Position numbers and translations under genes: made by a program. This document shows, in pieces, positions 1 to 10,954 of a stretch of DNA of 64,000 nucleotides; the stretch's first letter is position 1, and each line of letters starts with the position of its first letter. Under the pieces are notes generated by a model. It was not told the DNA's origin, made no database searches, and worked only from the letters and a program-made list of their open reading frames with translations. Source of the stretch: Aplidium turbinatum (Eukaryota > Chordata > Ascidiacea > Aplousobranchia > Polyclinidae); the NCBI GenBank assembly GCA_918807975.1, contig OU964935.1, positions 13,417,823 through 13,481,822 on the forward strand, written 5' to 3'.

Positions 1-61
1 CAATCGGCGTAAGCCGAAAGTGCACATTAGACAGTGCATGTAATTACTGCAGGCGTAATTA

Positions 62-107
62 TTTTTTTTTTTTTTTTTTTTTTTACTAGATGATGAACTG
101 TTTTATT
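62..107 (-). terminator. LINE polyadenylation signal and poly(A) tail
   Basis: Read on the minus strand, AATAAA (complement of 102-107) is followed about 17 bases later by an uninterrupted A run (complement of 62-84). This is the trace of a polyadenylated transcript copied into the genome and fixes the 3' end and orientation of the LINE. Confidence 0.7.
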
Positions 108-1301
108 TCGATCAACGACGCACGAGTACAAAATAATTGACACGGCGAGAAGAACACAATAAACATAGCCAGGTCAGAGACTTTAAAGAACCGGCCTGCC
201 ACGCCCCGTGGAGGCGGGGAGCGGCGTGATTATGGGGTGGCGATGCACCCGGAAGGGAAGTCCACCAGCTTAGGTCGCGGGGGCCAGGCTGGGGAGTCTA
301 GGTACCTGTGGAAGGAAAGTGTGGATCGAGAATTTTGTGCGACTCGTCCGCAAAAGTTAGAATGGCGGAACGGGCCAGGGAGACGGGCTTTGCTTTCTGC
401 AAACGCAAAAAGGTCAGCTCACGACGGGCCGGGCGACAGAAGTTTTATAAAGCCAGGCAGCGCCCACGTCTCCATCACGTGACCGTAACACAGGTACGTT
501 TAACTCCTATACCCGGTCTGCCCGTAGGCAGAGCGGATAAACTTTGGGGTCTCCCACGAGGAAGAGATGCTTAGCTACAAGGACGATTTGAATACTCGTG
601 GGAGACGAAAATTATATAAAATCTGGAGCAAAGGCTCAATTAATTGGTGTAAAAAAAAAATGGTAAGTGGGAATATATTGTATGCTTTACCTACCGAAAA
701 AGTGTTGACGTTGAACCAACGAGCACGGATGTGCACTGGCCAGACGTTGAGGCAGGTTCGCCCAGATGGGTCGGGGGGACTAGCGATCGAAGCGTAGATA
801 TGACTAGGCTACGTTACCAGGAAAAATATAGAATAGTGGGATGAAACTTTGGAGGTTGCATCGAGTTGATCAGGAAATCATGTTTATCGATGAGTTAAAA
901 GCAACGCGAGGTTGATCCGAGCGGGAAAGAGCAGCGTATCGGAAGAGGGTAGTGTGTGATAGTCTAAAATATTGAAATATGAAAATACAGATCCAGTGTT
1001 GTTAATGATATTACGTCATTGATAGATGATATGAGTCCATTCACGATATGCAATATATACTTAATTCATATATTGCTATTTTATTTTATTGATGATGATT
1101 GTATTCTTCATTGAGCTGCAGCATGCTGATGAAACAACAATTGTTTACAGGTAAATTGATAATGAAACAATGGATTTAACATACTATGACGTCACACAAT
1201 TACTGGCGGGTTTTGAGGTTTGCTGTCTTGCGCGCTCGGATGCTTACTGCAGAGCTTCTGTTGTTGGGGAATTGAGCTTCTGATCGCTGGAATCGTCTTT
1301 T

Positions 1302-4300
1302 CTATGACGTAGCCCCTCCACGAGTGAGCCCGGCGTGCCAAGCTTTCCAGACACGGAGGGAACCTTCAATTGAGAGGGAGGCCACTTTTCTAGCCACCTC
1401 TGCTACCCCACGAGCAGGAACACCCAAGGCCACCAAAGCCCGAGAGCTCAACGGAGCATAGCTCCCGAGGGAGCCTACGACGAACGGAAGTGACAGGACG
1501 TCCCTGCAAGGGCGCTTCCTGTCTTCCAATATGTTTACACTTAACTCGCCGTACTTGTCGTGTTTCCTGTCGGCGGCTTTTCGAAGGGAATCCGCGCCGT
1601 AATCGAACGGGCAAGTGACGTCACATACAACCGTGACACCGTCAGGGCGTTGCAGGACAATGTCAGGGCGCAGATCAGCACCGCCCGCTTCCACCTGTTG
1701 TGGAACCGTACTATCTATGGTAAGCAAGGGTTGCCATTTGGCAGGTACATGCTTCACGATCTCCCACAATACTGAATTGTGTCGTTCCGTGACAAAAGGC
1801 ATCACGGTAGGGCAGTGGTTCAATATATGAGGGAGAGTCTCTTCCGCTTTCCCACACGCGCGACATATGGCAGGTTTATATGGGTGGCCATGGCTTGGTT
1901 TTGATTTCAAGGGAAGTAGGTTTAGGCGGGCTTTATAAGCAAATGCACGGTTCGCGTGATCCAGGAGCTCCGGTCGCCGAGTCCAAGAGTTCGAAAATCC
2001 GGACAGACAGTGGGCACTGACCGTCTTGCCTTGGTCAGGTTTGGATTCCCACTGTCTCCTCCACCACAAGTCATTGTGTTGGTGGAGGGTCGGAACCACT
2101 TTTTTCTTAGGGGAGGGGTGATTTTGGAGCTCCCCGCGGTCAACTCGAGACCGCCATCCGGGCGTGCGGACCAACGTACATTTAGACGACGGGTAGCCGC
2201 CGGGACGCGGCCCCACAAGCTTTCGCCTGTTGGGCACGGTCGAGAACGGGCACCTTCAGGAGGGGGGTCCTTATTCAAGTAACTGGCTAGCTGGCACGGG
2301 GTAGGATCTGGAGTGCCGAACCTCAGACTGGCACAACGCCTAAGCTGCCCGAAAGCGATGGCAGAAACACGGTCGTCAGGAGACGTCAGCATCTTGAAGG
2401 CCTGGGCTATCGAAAGCGTGTCGCTTTCGCGACACAGATTCAACACACCAAAGCCCCCCAATGCAGGCTTACAGTAAAAGAAAGCGCTGCACGCCCACCT
2501 GGGAAGACGCCACGCCACCTTCAAACACTGCAATACCAGTCGATCGAGCTTCAGAAGCTCATACTGTCTGAAGCGCCGCACTCGCAGATGGTATGACGCG
2601 GACGGAAGAATGATAGAATTAAGTGCCAGAAGTTTCTGGCTTGGAGTAAGGAAAGATTTCATTAAAGAGGAAATGTGTTTCTCCAGGGTGGAGATGAAAG
2701 GTTGGGTAAGGGACGCATCCGAGGCGTAACCGGTTCGAGCGCCAAGATATTTGTACGTTTCGCCTTTGGGGATGACTCGGATTTCCTCCCCGGCTAGGGA
2801 GAAAGGTTCCGGGTCGACCCGCAGACGGGACGCCGACGCTTTCCTATAGGATAAGGTGCCACACTTGCGTGGGTTGAACCGTAGCCCGGACCAGGAAGAG
2901 AAGGGATCAGTAGTAGATAAGAGGGAGATCATCTGCTCGCGATCGGAAGAAACGAGACAGATGTCGTCCGCATATGCCATACAACGTACTTTGATGTCTT
3001 CTTTAGCAGGAAGGTTGTAGCCGCAATCCGTTTTGTCACGGACGCCCCTGAGGAGCACCTCGATGACCAAATTGAATAGCAGCCCAGACAACGGGCAGCC
3101 CTGACGGACTCCCCGCCCCACAGGGATACGGTCGGTTTCACCATTGCCACAGCGGACGGTGCAGGTGTTAGCGACGTATATGTCGGAGATGCACTCAATA
3201 AGGTCTGTGGGGGCGTCGAAATGACGCAGGACCTCGGCTATGCATTCGTGCCGGACACTGCCAAAGGCGTTTCGAATGTCCAGAAACGCAACCGACACAG
3301 GCCTTTTGCGTGACTGTGCATCCGAGAGGATGGTGTCGAGCATGAACACATGCTCGTAGACGCCCTCCGTGGGCATGAATCCCTTTTGCTCTCGGCTGAT
3401 AACATTCCCCTCCACCGCCCATCGCTGCAGGCGTCGGGCCAATACGGCGGCGTAAATCTTATATATGTTTCGGCAGATGGAGATGGGCCGCCAGTTGCTG
3501 ACGTCGTGCAGATCACCCTCAGGGTCTTTGCATATGAGTGTGATCCTGCTGGTTCTCCACTGGTCCGGTACACGACGGTTGATCCGGCAGGTCTCGAAAA
3601 GGCTGGCCAAGAGTCCCCCTCTTGGGTCCAGGGTCTTCCAGAAACCGTAGGATAATCCGTCAGAACCAGGGGCGGAACCGACATCAAGCGACTGGAGGAC
3701 CGCCTCCACCTCCCGGGCCGTAATGGGACCTTCACCGTCATCGATGAGGGAGAGGTTTACATTGCCATACTCGTAACGGTGGGCGTTCATCCACTCAGGC
3801 ATCCGCGAGCAACTCCCAGCTTTAGGAGCGGTCATGTCACGTCGAAATCTCTCCTCAATTTCTTGAGGGGGAATTTCGCAGTGAAGGTCGCAGTTTTTTC
3901 CTTCAACAATCCGACGGACCGTTCCCTTCGCGTCCCGCGAGAAGGCGGCTCGCAACTCCACTCCCCTACGATATCGGGCTCCGTTCCCGCGCGAACCCCC
4001 GCCGTCCGACCGAGGAGAACCCCCGTTCGAACGACGGCGAGACGCGCGAGCCCGGGCGCCACGATTGAAGCGTGGTTTGCGAGGACGTGTCCTCTTGGGC
4101 GGCGAAGTGCCAGCGGTCCATTCTTCCAATTCAATGCAGAACTGGTCGAAATTTATGCCACCCGCTAAAGTAAGGTTCACTAAACTGCAAAGAGCCCGCC
4201 TGGAGCTCTTCGTCTTACTTTCCCTGACCGGTTCAACAGGGTCTTGGATGGATCGTTGAGTGTTGGGTGTGATGGACATCCCTGGGGTAGTCTGTGGGAG

Positions 4301-5830
4301 TCCGGGGTCATGCGTGGCTTGGTTGCATGCCATGGTGTCGCTTCGGGGTCGAGTCAAGGTTTGGGAAGAGATAGTTAAATGGAATTCATTGTGGGTGGTT
4401 TGGGTAGGTGAGGTAAAGGGTCGGGCTTCGGCAGACAGCGTCGAGGTACAAGATTGTATAGGACAGATGGAAACAGGATTAAAAGATAAGGAGGATTGAG
4501 ATGGGTAGTGTTGGAGAGACTTGGAAGAAGAGGTCTGCATGGGCGGCTTGGAAGAGCTGATTGAGTCCCCAGCTTCAACTCCGGTGGTAGCCGTCCGAGG
4601 CAGAGAAGATGGGCGCGAAGCCGGCTTGGATAAACCGAGCGAGTCCACTGCCACGGCTCCGGTGGAGGTCGGCTTGCGCAGAGGTGCATATAGAAAAGGA
4701 TTCGCACTGACAGTAGGGCCGTAACCGTCCGTGGTTGGGCTATCAGGCGAGGAAGTGGAGGAAGAGGAAAGAGATTTGCTGTTCGACGAGTCGGACGAGT
4801 CGGAAGAGTCCCCACTTTCCGACCCAGGTCCGGCCGAAGACAGGCGAGGAAGAAACAGCACATCTAGATCAGGCAAGCTGTCAGCATCAGCTGGGCTGAG
4901 CGAAGTCTTGCCTGAATGGGATAGAACAGTACGGAAAAGTTCTGGTATAAAGTCAGGTGGGGGGGGCAAAGTGGAAGTGCTATCCAGGCCTTGGCGCCAG
5001 AAGAATTGAGAGCGGATGACAGAGGAAGAGGAAGGAAGGGATGACCCCTCGACCGATGCGCCTGCAGTCGAGGGCCGGTGCCTTCCATGCCTAACAACAG
5101 AGACGTAGGAAGGCCCAGGCTTGGTCATCATTGGGGGCCTGGTTTGGCTCTCCGACGGCGTCGGGTCATTGCTCGGCCAGGGAAGGCAGGTTGGCAATTG
5201 AAGGCCCTTGGGGCAGGATCGCCAGTGCTCTAAGGCCCCATCCAGCTTGTAAGCTCGAGGGAGAACACGGCAGCACCTGCTACAGGTGATCAGGAACTCG
5301 GCGCGCGAACCATGGAATGCTCGCATATGGTCCTGATACGCCTGCACATCTCGGTAAGGTCGAGATGCCCTCCTGCAAGTGGAGAAAGGACAGAGAAGGG
5401 GGAATAGATTGGGGAGGGTGAGGCGAATAGGGCAGACGGACTGCAGTCTATTCGACCTCAGATATAGTGGAGCTGACTCGTGGCATGCGACAGGTAAGCC
5501 ACTGTGTGGTGTGGGATCACGGATCGGACACTCGTCGCCACGACGAAGCAACGAGTTCGTGAAAGCAATAGAGTCTACCGGTGAGGCTTCACCATCTGGG
5601 TTGAGTGGGACTGAGTGCCCACTCACAGGAACCTGCTTCCTCGTCGGCCAGCCTAAACTAGTGGACTCAGCAGACGGGGAGGTAAAATCAACACCGGCCA
5701 GGTTATCTTGAAAATTCTTTGAACCTGTGCGACTTAAAGGGCGTGACATAATCAGTAGAAAATGTATAAATATAATATATAAAAAGTTGGTTAAGTTTAA
5801 GATGTTTCGGAGTTTACAGCAACAGCTCAA
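1302..5830 (-). pseudogene. LINE polyprotein: zinc fingers, reverse transcriptase, restriction-like endonuclease
   Basis: The main frame runs from 5830 to 1922 (about 1,300 codons); a second Met at 5749 (MSRPLSRTG) is a likelier start than the first. Near residues 145-210 lie two zinc-finger-like clusters, one C-x4-C...H-x4-H, the other CSRC...H-x4-C. A Ser-rich low-complexity stretch follows. The reverse transcriptase lies around residues 750-1010: WRPIS, FLDIRNAF, GVRQGCPLSGLLFN and the catalytic MAYADD near residue 953. The C-terminal part continues in another frame (about 2237-1302) with PDQGKT, RLNLLP, a CCHC cluster (CRACGKAEE...HILNHC), RPDIVL and CDVTCP, the core of the restriction-like endonuclease. 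The frame change falls near a homopolymer run at about 2101-2106, so this copy is probably inactive unless that is a sequencing error. Confidence 0.85.
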
Positions 5831-5900
5831 AGTTTAGAAATTAAAGGTAACGGATTACAAAAACAAAGAACTACTGACGGATTACAAGAGGGTTGAATCA

Positions 5901-7440
5901 GAGGTTACTACTTAAAATTTGATAATTATTTTTTTTTACATAGACTCAACGTTACTAAATGCAATTAGGCTTTGAATATCAGTTAATTACGGTACTGCAA
6001 ATAAGTTTGATGAGCTAGGAGGTTAAAAAAATGCTTTGAGAACAATTGACTAAAAAGTCAATTGTGACGTCACTACTGAAAACTTAAACCAAAAAATAGG
6101 GTGACCCTTTGATTTGAAGTACGATTAGTTAGGATCGATATAAACAATTGTTCAAAAGACTTTAAAGATAAAGAGAGGATTATTGTTCAAATTATACGGT
6201 ATAGAATTTTAACAAGATAAGGTTATGATTCAAGTGAACACTTCAAGGAGAAAGGAAGTTATGGAAGATGCGTGTTTCAGATGCAAGAAAAGGAAGATTT
6301 GGCAGACAACTGGCAACACTAGATTACCAATGCAGGAGTTTGAATGCCGAGATTTCGAAAATTAATTGAACAAGGGTGTTTAATTTGGGTAAAAAAAAAG
6401 GATTTTCGGATGGATTTATTATTGCAATAGAGGCACAAGTCTACGAATTAATTAATTTAAGTAGCAAGATACTAACTGATTAGAATTAAAGGTTAAAAAA
6501 TGAAACAACAAAGTGAAATGGAAAAATAGGCTAGGAATTAATTTAAAACTCGATAAAGCTAAATTTAGGTTAAACAATGAACATATAGCAATTACTGTAG
6601 TACACAATTAACACGACATAGATAATTACAGTTTTATATGATTCCTTTCTTGTGAAATGTTTTTCCTTTTCTTCTTAAACCTTGTTCTTCGGGGGAAAAG
6701 ATAGGGATACCAAGCCCGGGCTGGAATTGCAGATCCCAGGGTTTGATTGGGGTGGAAATAGTTAATTAGGATGGGGGTGGGGATAAAAAAAAAGGGGGGG
6801 GGTTTTCAGAACAACTCACTTTTTCTTTAAATTCTTTCTTTTCTTGACTGAGATTTGGAACTAAGCATCCAGTTATTCGCAGTCGCACGACAGAACGGTA
6901 ATCTGAATTTAACTTTAAGCTTTCTTTGTAGCCTTTTCTTTATTTATTTCAGCACTTTCGCAATAACAACTAAATCATCTGGCTCACTTACTAATCTCTT
7001 TTCAACTTTTGATTTCTTTTTTGCGTTGGCCTACTTGCTTAAAACCGTTTTTTTACATCTCTACGAGAATGGGAGTTTCTGCAGACAGTCTCGTTTCTTT
7101 TTAGCCGGACCTCGTATATACCTCCATGTGACATTTTCCCATTTGTGGTACCTTATCAGTAACCAAAAATGGTACTACTGCCAACCTTGCCAAAGTGCTC
7201 AAACTGCAAGCAGTGAGCTTTGCGCAATGCATAGCAAGGACGCAAGGTGCCTCCAGTAAAGTGCTCAATTGGCGTAAACCAAGAGCGTCAATAACTGCAG
7301 ACAGTGCACACCGTTTCGCAAAGCCAAAACGACGTAACTGCCAGTTTCGTATTACCATAGAATCCAGATCAAATAATTCCAGTTACGTCGATTTACAATA
7401 GAATTTAGAGTTAATCTCAAATTCTCAATGGGATGTCTGT
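5901..7440. other. LINE 5' flank and unannotated DNA
   Basis: I see no coding region here. The left part may be the 5' untranslated region of the LINE. Around 6781-6809 there are A and G homopolymer runs. At 7266-7308 the flank resembles the other side of the LINE (1-38): both have CAAT(C/T)GGCGTAA(A/G)CC followed about 30 bases later by GACAGTGCA. Confidence 0.4.
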
Positions 7441-7485
7441 CTCTGCCAAACAACGCCAGCTTTTCGCTTGTATAACAAAGACAAT

Positions 7486-7685
7486 TACGTAGCAAAAGAA
7501 TAACCTCATTTATAGATAAAATTCTTATTAGCTTCTGAAGTGAAAACATTAGTACAGAAGCTGCAGAGTCAACACACAACAAAACATCAACCTCACTTTG
7601 TAGATAAACTTTTTATTAGCTTCTGAAGTGAAAACATTTTATCCACAAAATGAGGCCAATAGTTTGTTGCGTGTTGACTCTGCAG
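7486..7685. repeat. Partly palindromic repeat with two tandem units
   Basis: Two direct copies of a unit containing TTAGCTTCTGAAGTGAAAAC lie at about 7531-7550 and 7616-7635. The block is also inverted: CTGCAGAGTCAACAC near 7560 faces GTGTTGACTCTGCAG at 7671-7685. The next element inserted at its right edge. Confidence 0.6.
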
Positions 7686-8359
7686 AGTGCAACCTAATTC
7701 GTACCATGAACAATTTGTACCATCAGTTCGTACCTTGAAAAGATCGAGAGAAAAAAATTAAAAAAGCCGAAGTGGCTGATCACAGTTTCCGCTAACATTT
7801 TAAAATTTTCCCTCTGAAAAGATTTAGAGAAAATACAGCACAAAGCCGAAGTCGCTGATTGCAGTTTCCGTAAACAAACAAACTGAAAAGATCGAGGGAA
7901 AAAAATAAAACAAAGCCGAAGTCGCTGATCGCAGTTTCCGCAAACATTTTAAAAGGGTTAAGGTTAGATCGGGGTTAGGTTAGGTTCTGATCGGAGTTTC
8001 AGCAAACAAACAAACTGAAAAGATCAAGAGAACAAAATAGCACAAAGCCGAAGTCGCTGATCGCAGTTTCCGTTTTTCTGCAGTTTCCCCAAACATTTTA
8101 AACGTTCCGGTAATGATTCTAAGAGTTTGCCGAAGTCGCTGATCGCAGTTTCCGCAAACATTTTAAAAGGGTTAGGGTTTAGGGTTGATCAAAGTTTTCG
8201 CAAACATTTTAAAATTTCCTGTAATGATCCTAAGAGTTTTTGTTTGTTTGCGGAAACTCCAATCAGCAACTGCGGCTTTTTTTACTTTTTTTCACTCGAT
8301 CTTTTCAAGGTACGAATTGACGGTACAAATTGTTCATAGTACTAATTAAGTTGCATACG
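7686..8359. mobile_element. Palindromic (foldback-like) non-autonomous DNA transposon, 9-bp target duplication
   Basis: The ends are inverted: AGTGCAACCTAATTCGTACC... on the left faces ...GTACTAATTAAGTTGCATAC on the right. The 9-base sequence ACTCTGCAG flanks both sides (7677-7685 and 8360-8368). Inside are four to five degenerate tandem units with the core GCCGAAGTCGCTGATCGCAG, one of them reversed near the right end. There is no coding capacity. Nine-base duplications and long inverted ends fit Mutator-like or foldback elements; a short relative lies at 19812-19936. Confidence 0.7.
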
Positions 8360-8388
8360 ACTCTGCAGCTTTCATACCCAAACACTCT

Positions 8389-8448
8389 TTTCTAGGTGTT
8401 GTCGAGCATTTTCAGGGGTTGTCAAGCATTGTAGCCTAGTGTAGCTAC
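8389..8448 (+). repeat. Exact 60-bp copy of part of the foldback arm at 12444-12503
   Basis: Every base from 8389 to 8448 matches 12444-12503, while the flanks differ. The shared piece contains the GTTGTCGAGCATTTTCAGG repeat unit of the foldback element. Confidence 0.85.
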
Positions 8449-8477
8449 AAGTTAAACGCGAATAACGGCAAAAAAAA

Positions 8478-8626
8478 TCAACGTGCATGAAGTTGTGAAA
8501 ACGCTTATGAATGATTCTGAAGACGATAACGCTAATGACAGAGACTACATCCCAAGCGAGAGCGATGATGGTGTAGAACGGGCTTCACAAGATTCTGAGG
8601 AGGACAACGTTAATGGCAGAGACTAC
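8478..8626 (+). pseudogene. Acidic coding fragment of unknown family, interrupted by a hAT insertion
   Basis: An open stretch reads VHEVVKTLMNDSEDDNANDRD followed by YIPSESDDGVE and then a second DSEEDNVNGRDY. It stops being coding soon after the hAT element that splits it at 8627-10459. Acidic Ser/Asp-rich stretches with a PSES core occur at the N termini of several transposase types, but I cannot name this one. It is probably a relic of an older element that received the insertion. Confidence 0.4.
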
Positions 8627-10459
8627 CAGGGTTGAGAAAAACCCGGGTTTTTTTAAAAAAGCCCAACCCGCCAGGGTTTTTTTAAAAAAGATGCAAAAAA
8701 AGGTAGATTCATGCTTATTTCACCTCAAAACTACTTTTTACGAGTGAAGTGCCTTTCACTCACAGTACATGCTTGCATAACTCAATAAAATAAGGCAGTG
8801 GCTATTTGACCGGCTCCGGTCTTTGAATCTGAAACACTATTTGACCGGTCATGACGTCATTACATAAGTACTTTTTTCTTTTTCTCTTTCAAAGCAAAAG
8901 ACGTGAAGCGCCGATATAAAGTTCTAAATTCAACACGTTTTCTTCAACTCATTCCGTGGCGCATACGTTGCGTTTCGGGTTGCCATTCTAGAGGGGATGA
9001 GTTCGATGCTATCCGGAAGCATTAACTTTTTTTATCTAAACTTTGAACCGAAGCACATTTTTGTGGTCAATTTTTAATTTGAGTAGCCTACAGTCCATTT
9101 TTTTATGTCTTTTCAAATGTGAGTAATAAAGTTAGAGTTTTTTTAATTTGCTGGAATTTGAGAATTTCTCTGGGTAATTTTCCGATCGTCATAAGTGACC
9201 GTGTTTGCTGAACGACCCTACATTTTTGCTCTCAAGTTAGTTATATTTTTTAAAGAAGTATTGTATAGGCTATAACTAACTTGAGAGCAAAAATGTAATT
9301 TTCTTTTAAAAAAAATGGACGATTGGAAAATTGGACCACTTATCACGATCGGAAAATTACCAAGAGAAATTCTCAAATTCCAGCAAATTAAAAAAACTCT
9401 AACTTTATTTCTCACATTTGAAAAGACATAAAAAAATGGACTGTAGGCTACTCAAATTAAAAATTGATCACAAAAATGCGCTTCGGTTCAAAGTTTAAAC
9501 AAAAAAAAAATGAAAAAAAAGTCAATGCTTCCGGATAGTATCGAACTCATCCCCTCTAGAATGGCAAACCGAGACGCAATGCATGCGCCACGGACTGAGT
9601 TGAAGAAAACGTGTTGAATTTAGAACTTTATATCGGCGCTTCACGTCTTTTGCTTTGAAAGAGAAAAAGAAAAAAGTACTTATGTAATGACGTCATGACC
9701 GGTCAAATAGTGTTTCAGATTTAAAGACCGGAGCCGGTCAAATAGCCACTGCCATAAAATAATGCACTAGGGCTGTTGTTGCTTGAATGTTGCATCATCC
9801 ATTAGTTTCAAGATCAAGTTGGATGTTGCATCATCCACTGATTTCTATACCAAGTTGATGCTACTGTGGTAGAAATCACATTATTGCATCATTTGTTTAG
9901 ATTTGAAGGCAAGGAGCATTTATGCCATCATGTTTAAATATTTTTTATCATTTATATATATATTCTATATAGTAATGGATGAGCAATTGAGCGATTGCGT
10001 GGCCAATTAGGCAAATGCTCTGAAACAGCCATGCGTTAGAATCCAGAATCTGTATTATAATTGGTAAATAGCCTCCTAAATTGCATTTCACATCGTATAT
10101 ACAGACTACAGTAGAGTAGTACTTTCACCAATTTAATTATAAGGCCTTCTTGCATAAATGAGTTTTAGTGTAGTGTACACAAAGTGACATTACTTGATTT
10201 TTGTGTACTGTGCAATATCCACTGCGTTTTCAGTTTATTCTTGGAAATTACTGCACAATCACATCCTTAAGTCCTAATTTAAAGTTTGTTGTAAGTGCCT
10301 TGTAGTGTTTTTGTAAATTTTTTTAATTTTCCAATAAAAACTGGACAAATATGATGCTCTGGGTTTTTTTATGAGTTTTTTTGTTTTTTTTTAAGTGGGT
10401 TTTATCAAAAAAAAACCCACCCGGGTTTTTTTGGGTCGGGTAAAATACCAACAACCCTG
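8627..10459. mobile_element. hAT-type non-autonomous transposon
   Basis: The ends are inverted, CAGGGTTG... and ...CAACCCTG, and both carry CCCGGGTTTTTTT a little further in. The flanking 8-mers are GAGACTAC (8619-8626) and GATACTAC (10460-10467), seven of eight bases alike, the duplication length of hAT elements. No transposase remains. Much of its length is the nested palindrome at 8794-9753. Confidence 0.75.
8794..9753. mobile_element. 960-bp near-perfect palindromic MITE nested in the hAT element
   Basis: The two halves are inverted copies of each other of about 470 bases each, with few mismatches even at the centre (CTCAAGTTAGTTATA faces TATAACTAACTTGAG around 9231-9288). Ends are GGCAGTGGCTATTTG and its complement. 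A perfect 9-base duplication, ATAAAATAA, flanks it (8785-8793 and 9754-9762). There is no coding sequence. Confidence 0.85.
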
Positions 10460-10689
10460 GATACTACATGGTGACATAATAACCAAGCTATGCCCGCTTA
10501 TGCCGGAAAATCGATCACAATTTCGGGAACAGCTACCCACCAAAGACAACTCACTTGACTTAATTAATGTTGACTAAAGCTACTGCATTGTATTTGAGCC
10601 ATATTACATATTTTGTGTGTGAATTCAATACATTGCGTCAGATACGCTGGTTTGCCTTTGCAGCACTGTCAGAAACACAATCAGGTTTA

Positions 10690-10908
10690 CAAAGGTAAAG
10701 CGATGTAACTACACTAATTATCTTAATTAGCGAAAATTACAATCAATGTTTTTGTTCCCATTGAAACAAAAACTAGGCCCAGACAAGTTCATTTAGTTAG
10801 AGGCATCAAATGTTGAATTGCGATTAAAATGTCATTATGGTTTACGATTAACTTTAAAGCGCTGTTTCTCGGTTTTAACTTTTCTGTAGTTACGTCGCTT
10901 TACCTTTG
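10690..10908. mobile_element. Small MITE with 23-bp inverted ends
   Basis: CAAAGGTAAAGCGATGTAAC at the left faces GTTACGTCGCTTTACCTTTG at the right, one mismatch in the first 20 bases. It is 219 bp long and has no coding content. I found no clear target duplication, so the superfamily is open. Confidence 0.6.
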
Positions 10909-10954
10909 GACGGCAGAGTACTCCAAAACTCCGGCTCCTTAACACCTATGCAGT

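Larger units (their letters stand above)
61..5900 (-). mobile_element. R2/NeSL-group non-LTR retrotransposon (LINE) copy
   Basis: On the minus strand this is one LINE insertion: 5' region, a long coding region (5830 down to 1302), a 3' untranslated part of about 1.2 kb that is GC-rich between 180 and 800, an AATAAA signal and a poly(A) tail at 62-84. A restriction-like endonuclease placed after the reverse transcriptase, with zinc fingers before it, is the layout of the R2/NeSL/R4 group, which usually inserts at specific sequences. The 5' boundary is uncertain and may extend to about 6.8 kb. I found no confident target-site duplication. The coding region is nearly open, so the copy looks fairly recent. 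Confidence 0.8.

Noticed and set aside
237-797. Three overlapping + strand frames in the GC-rich block at the LINE 3' end
   Set aside because: They lie antisense to the LINE 3' untranslated region and show no domain; open by base composition.
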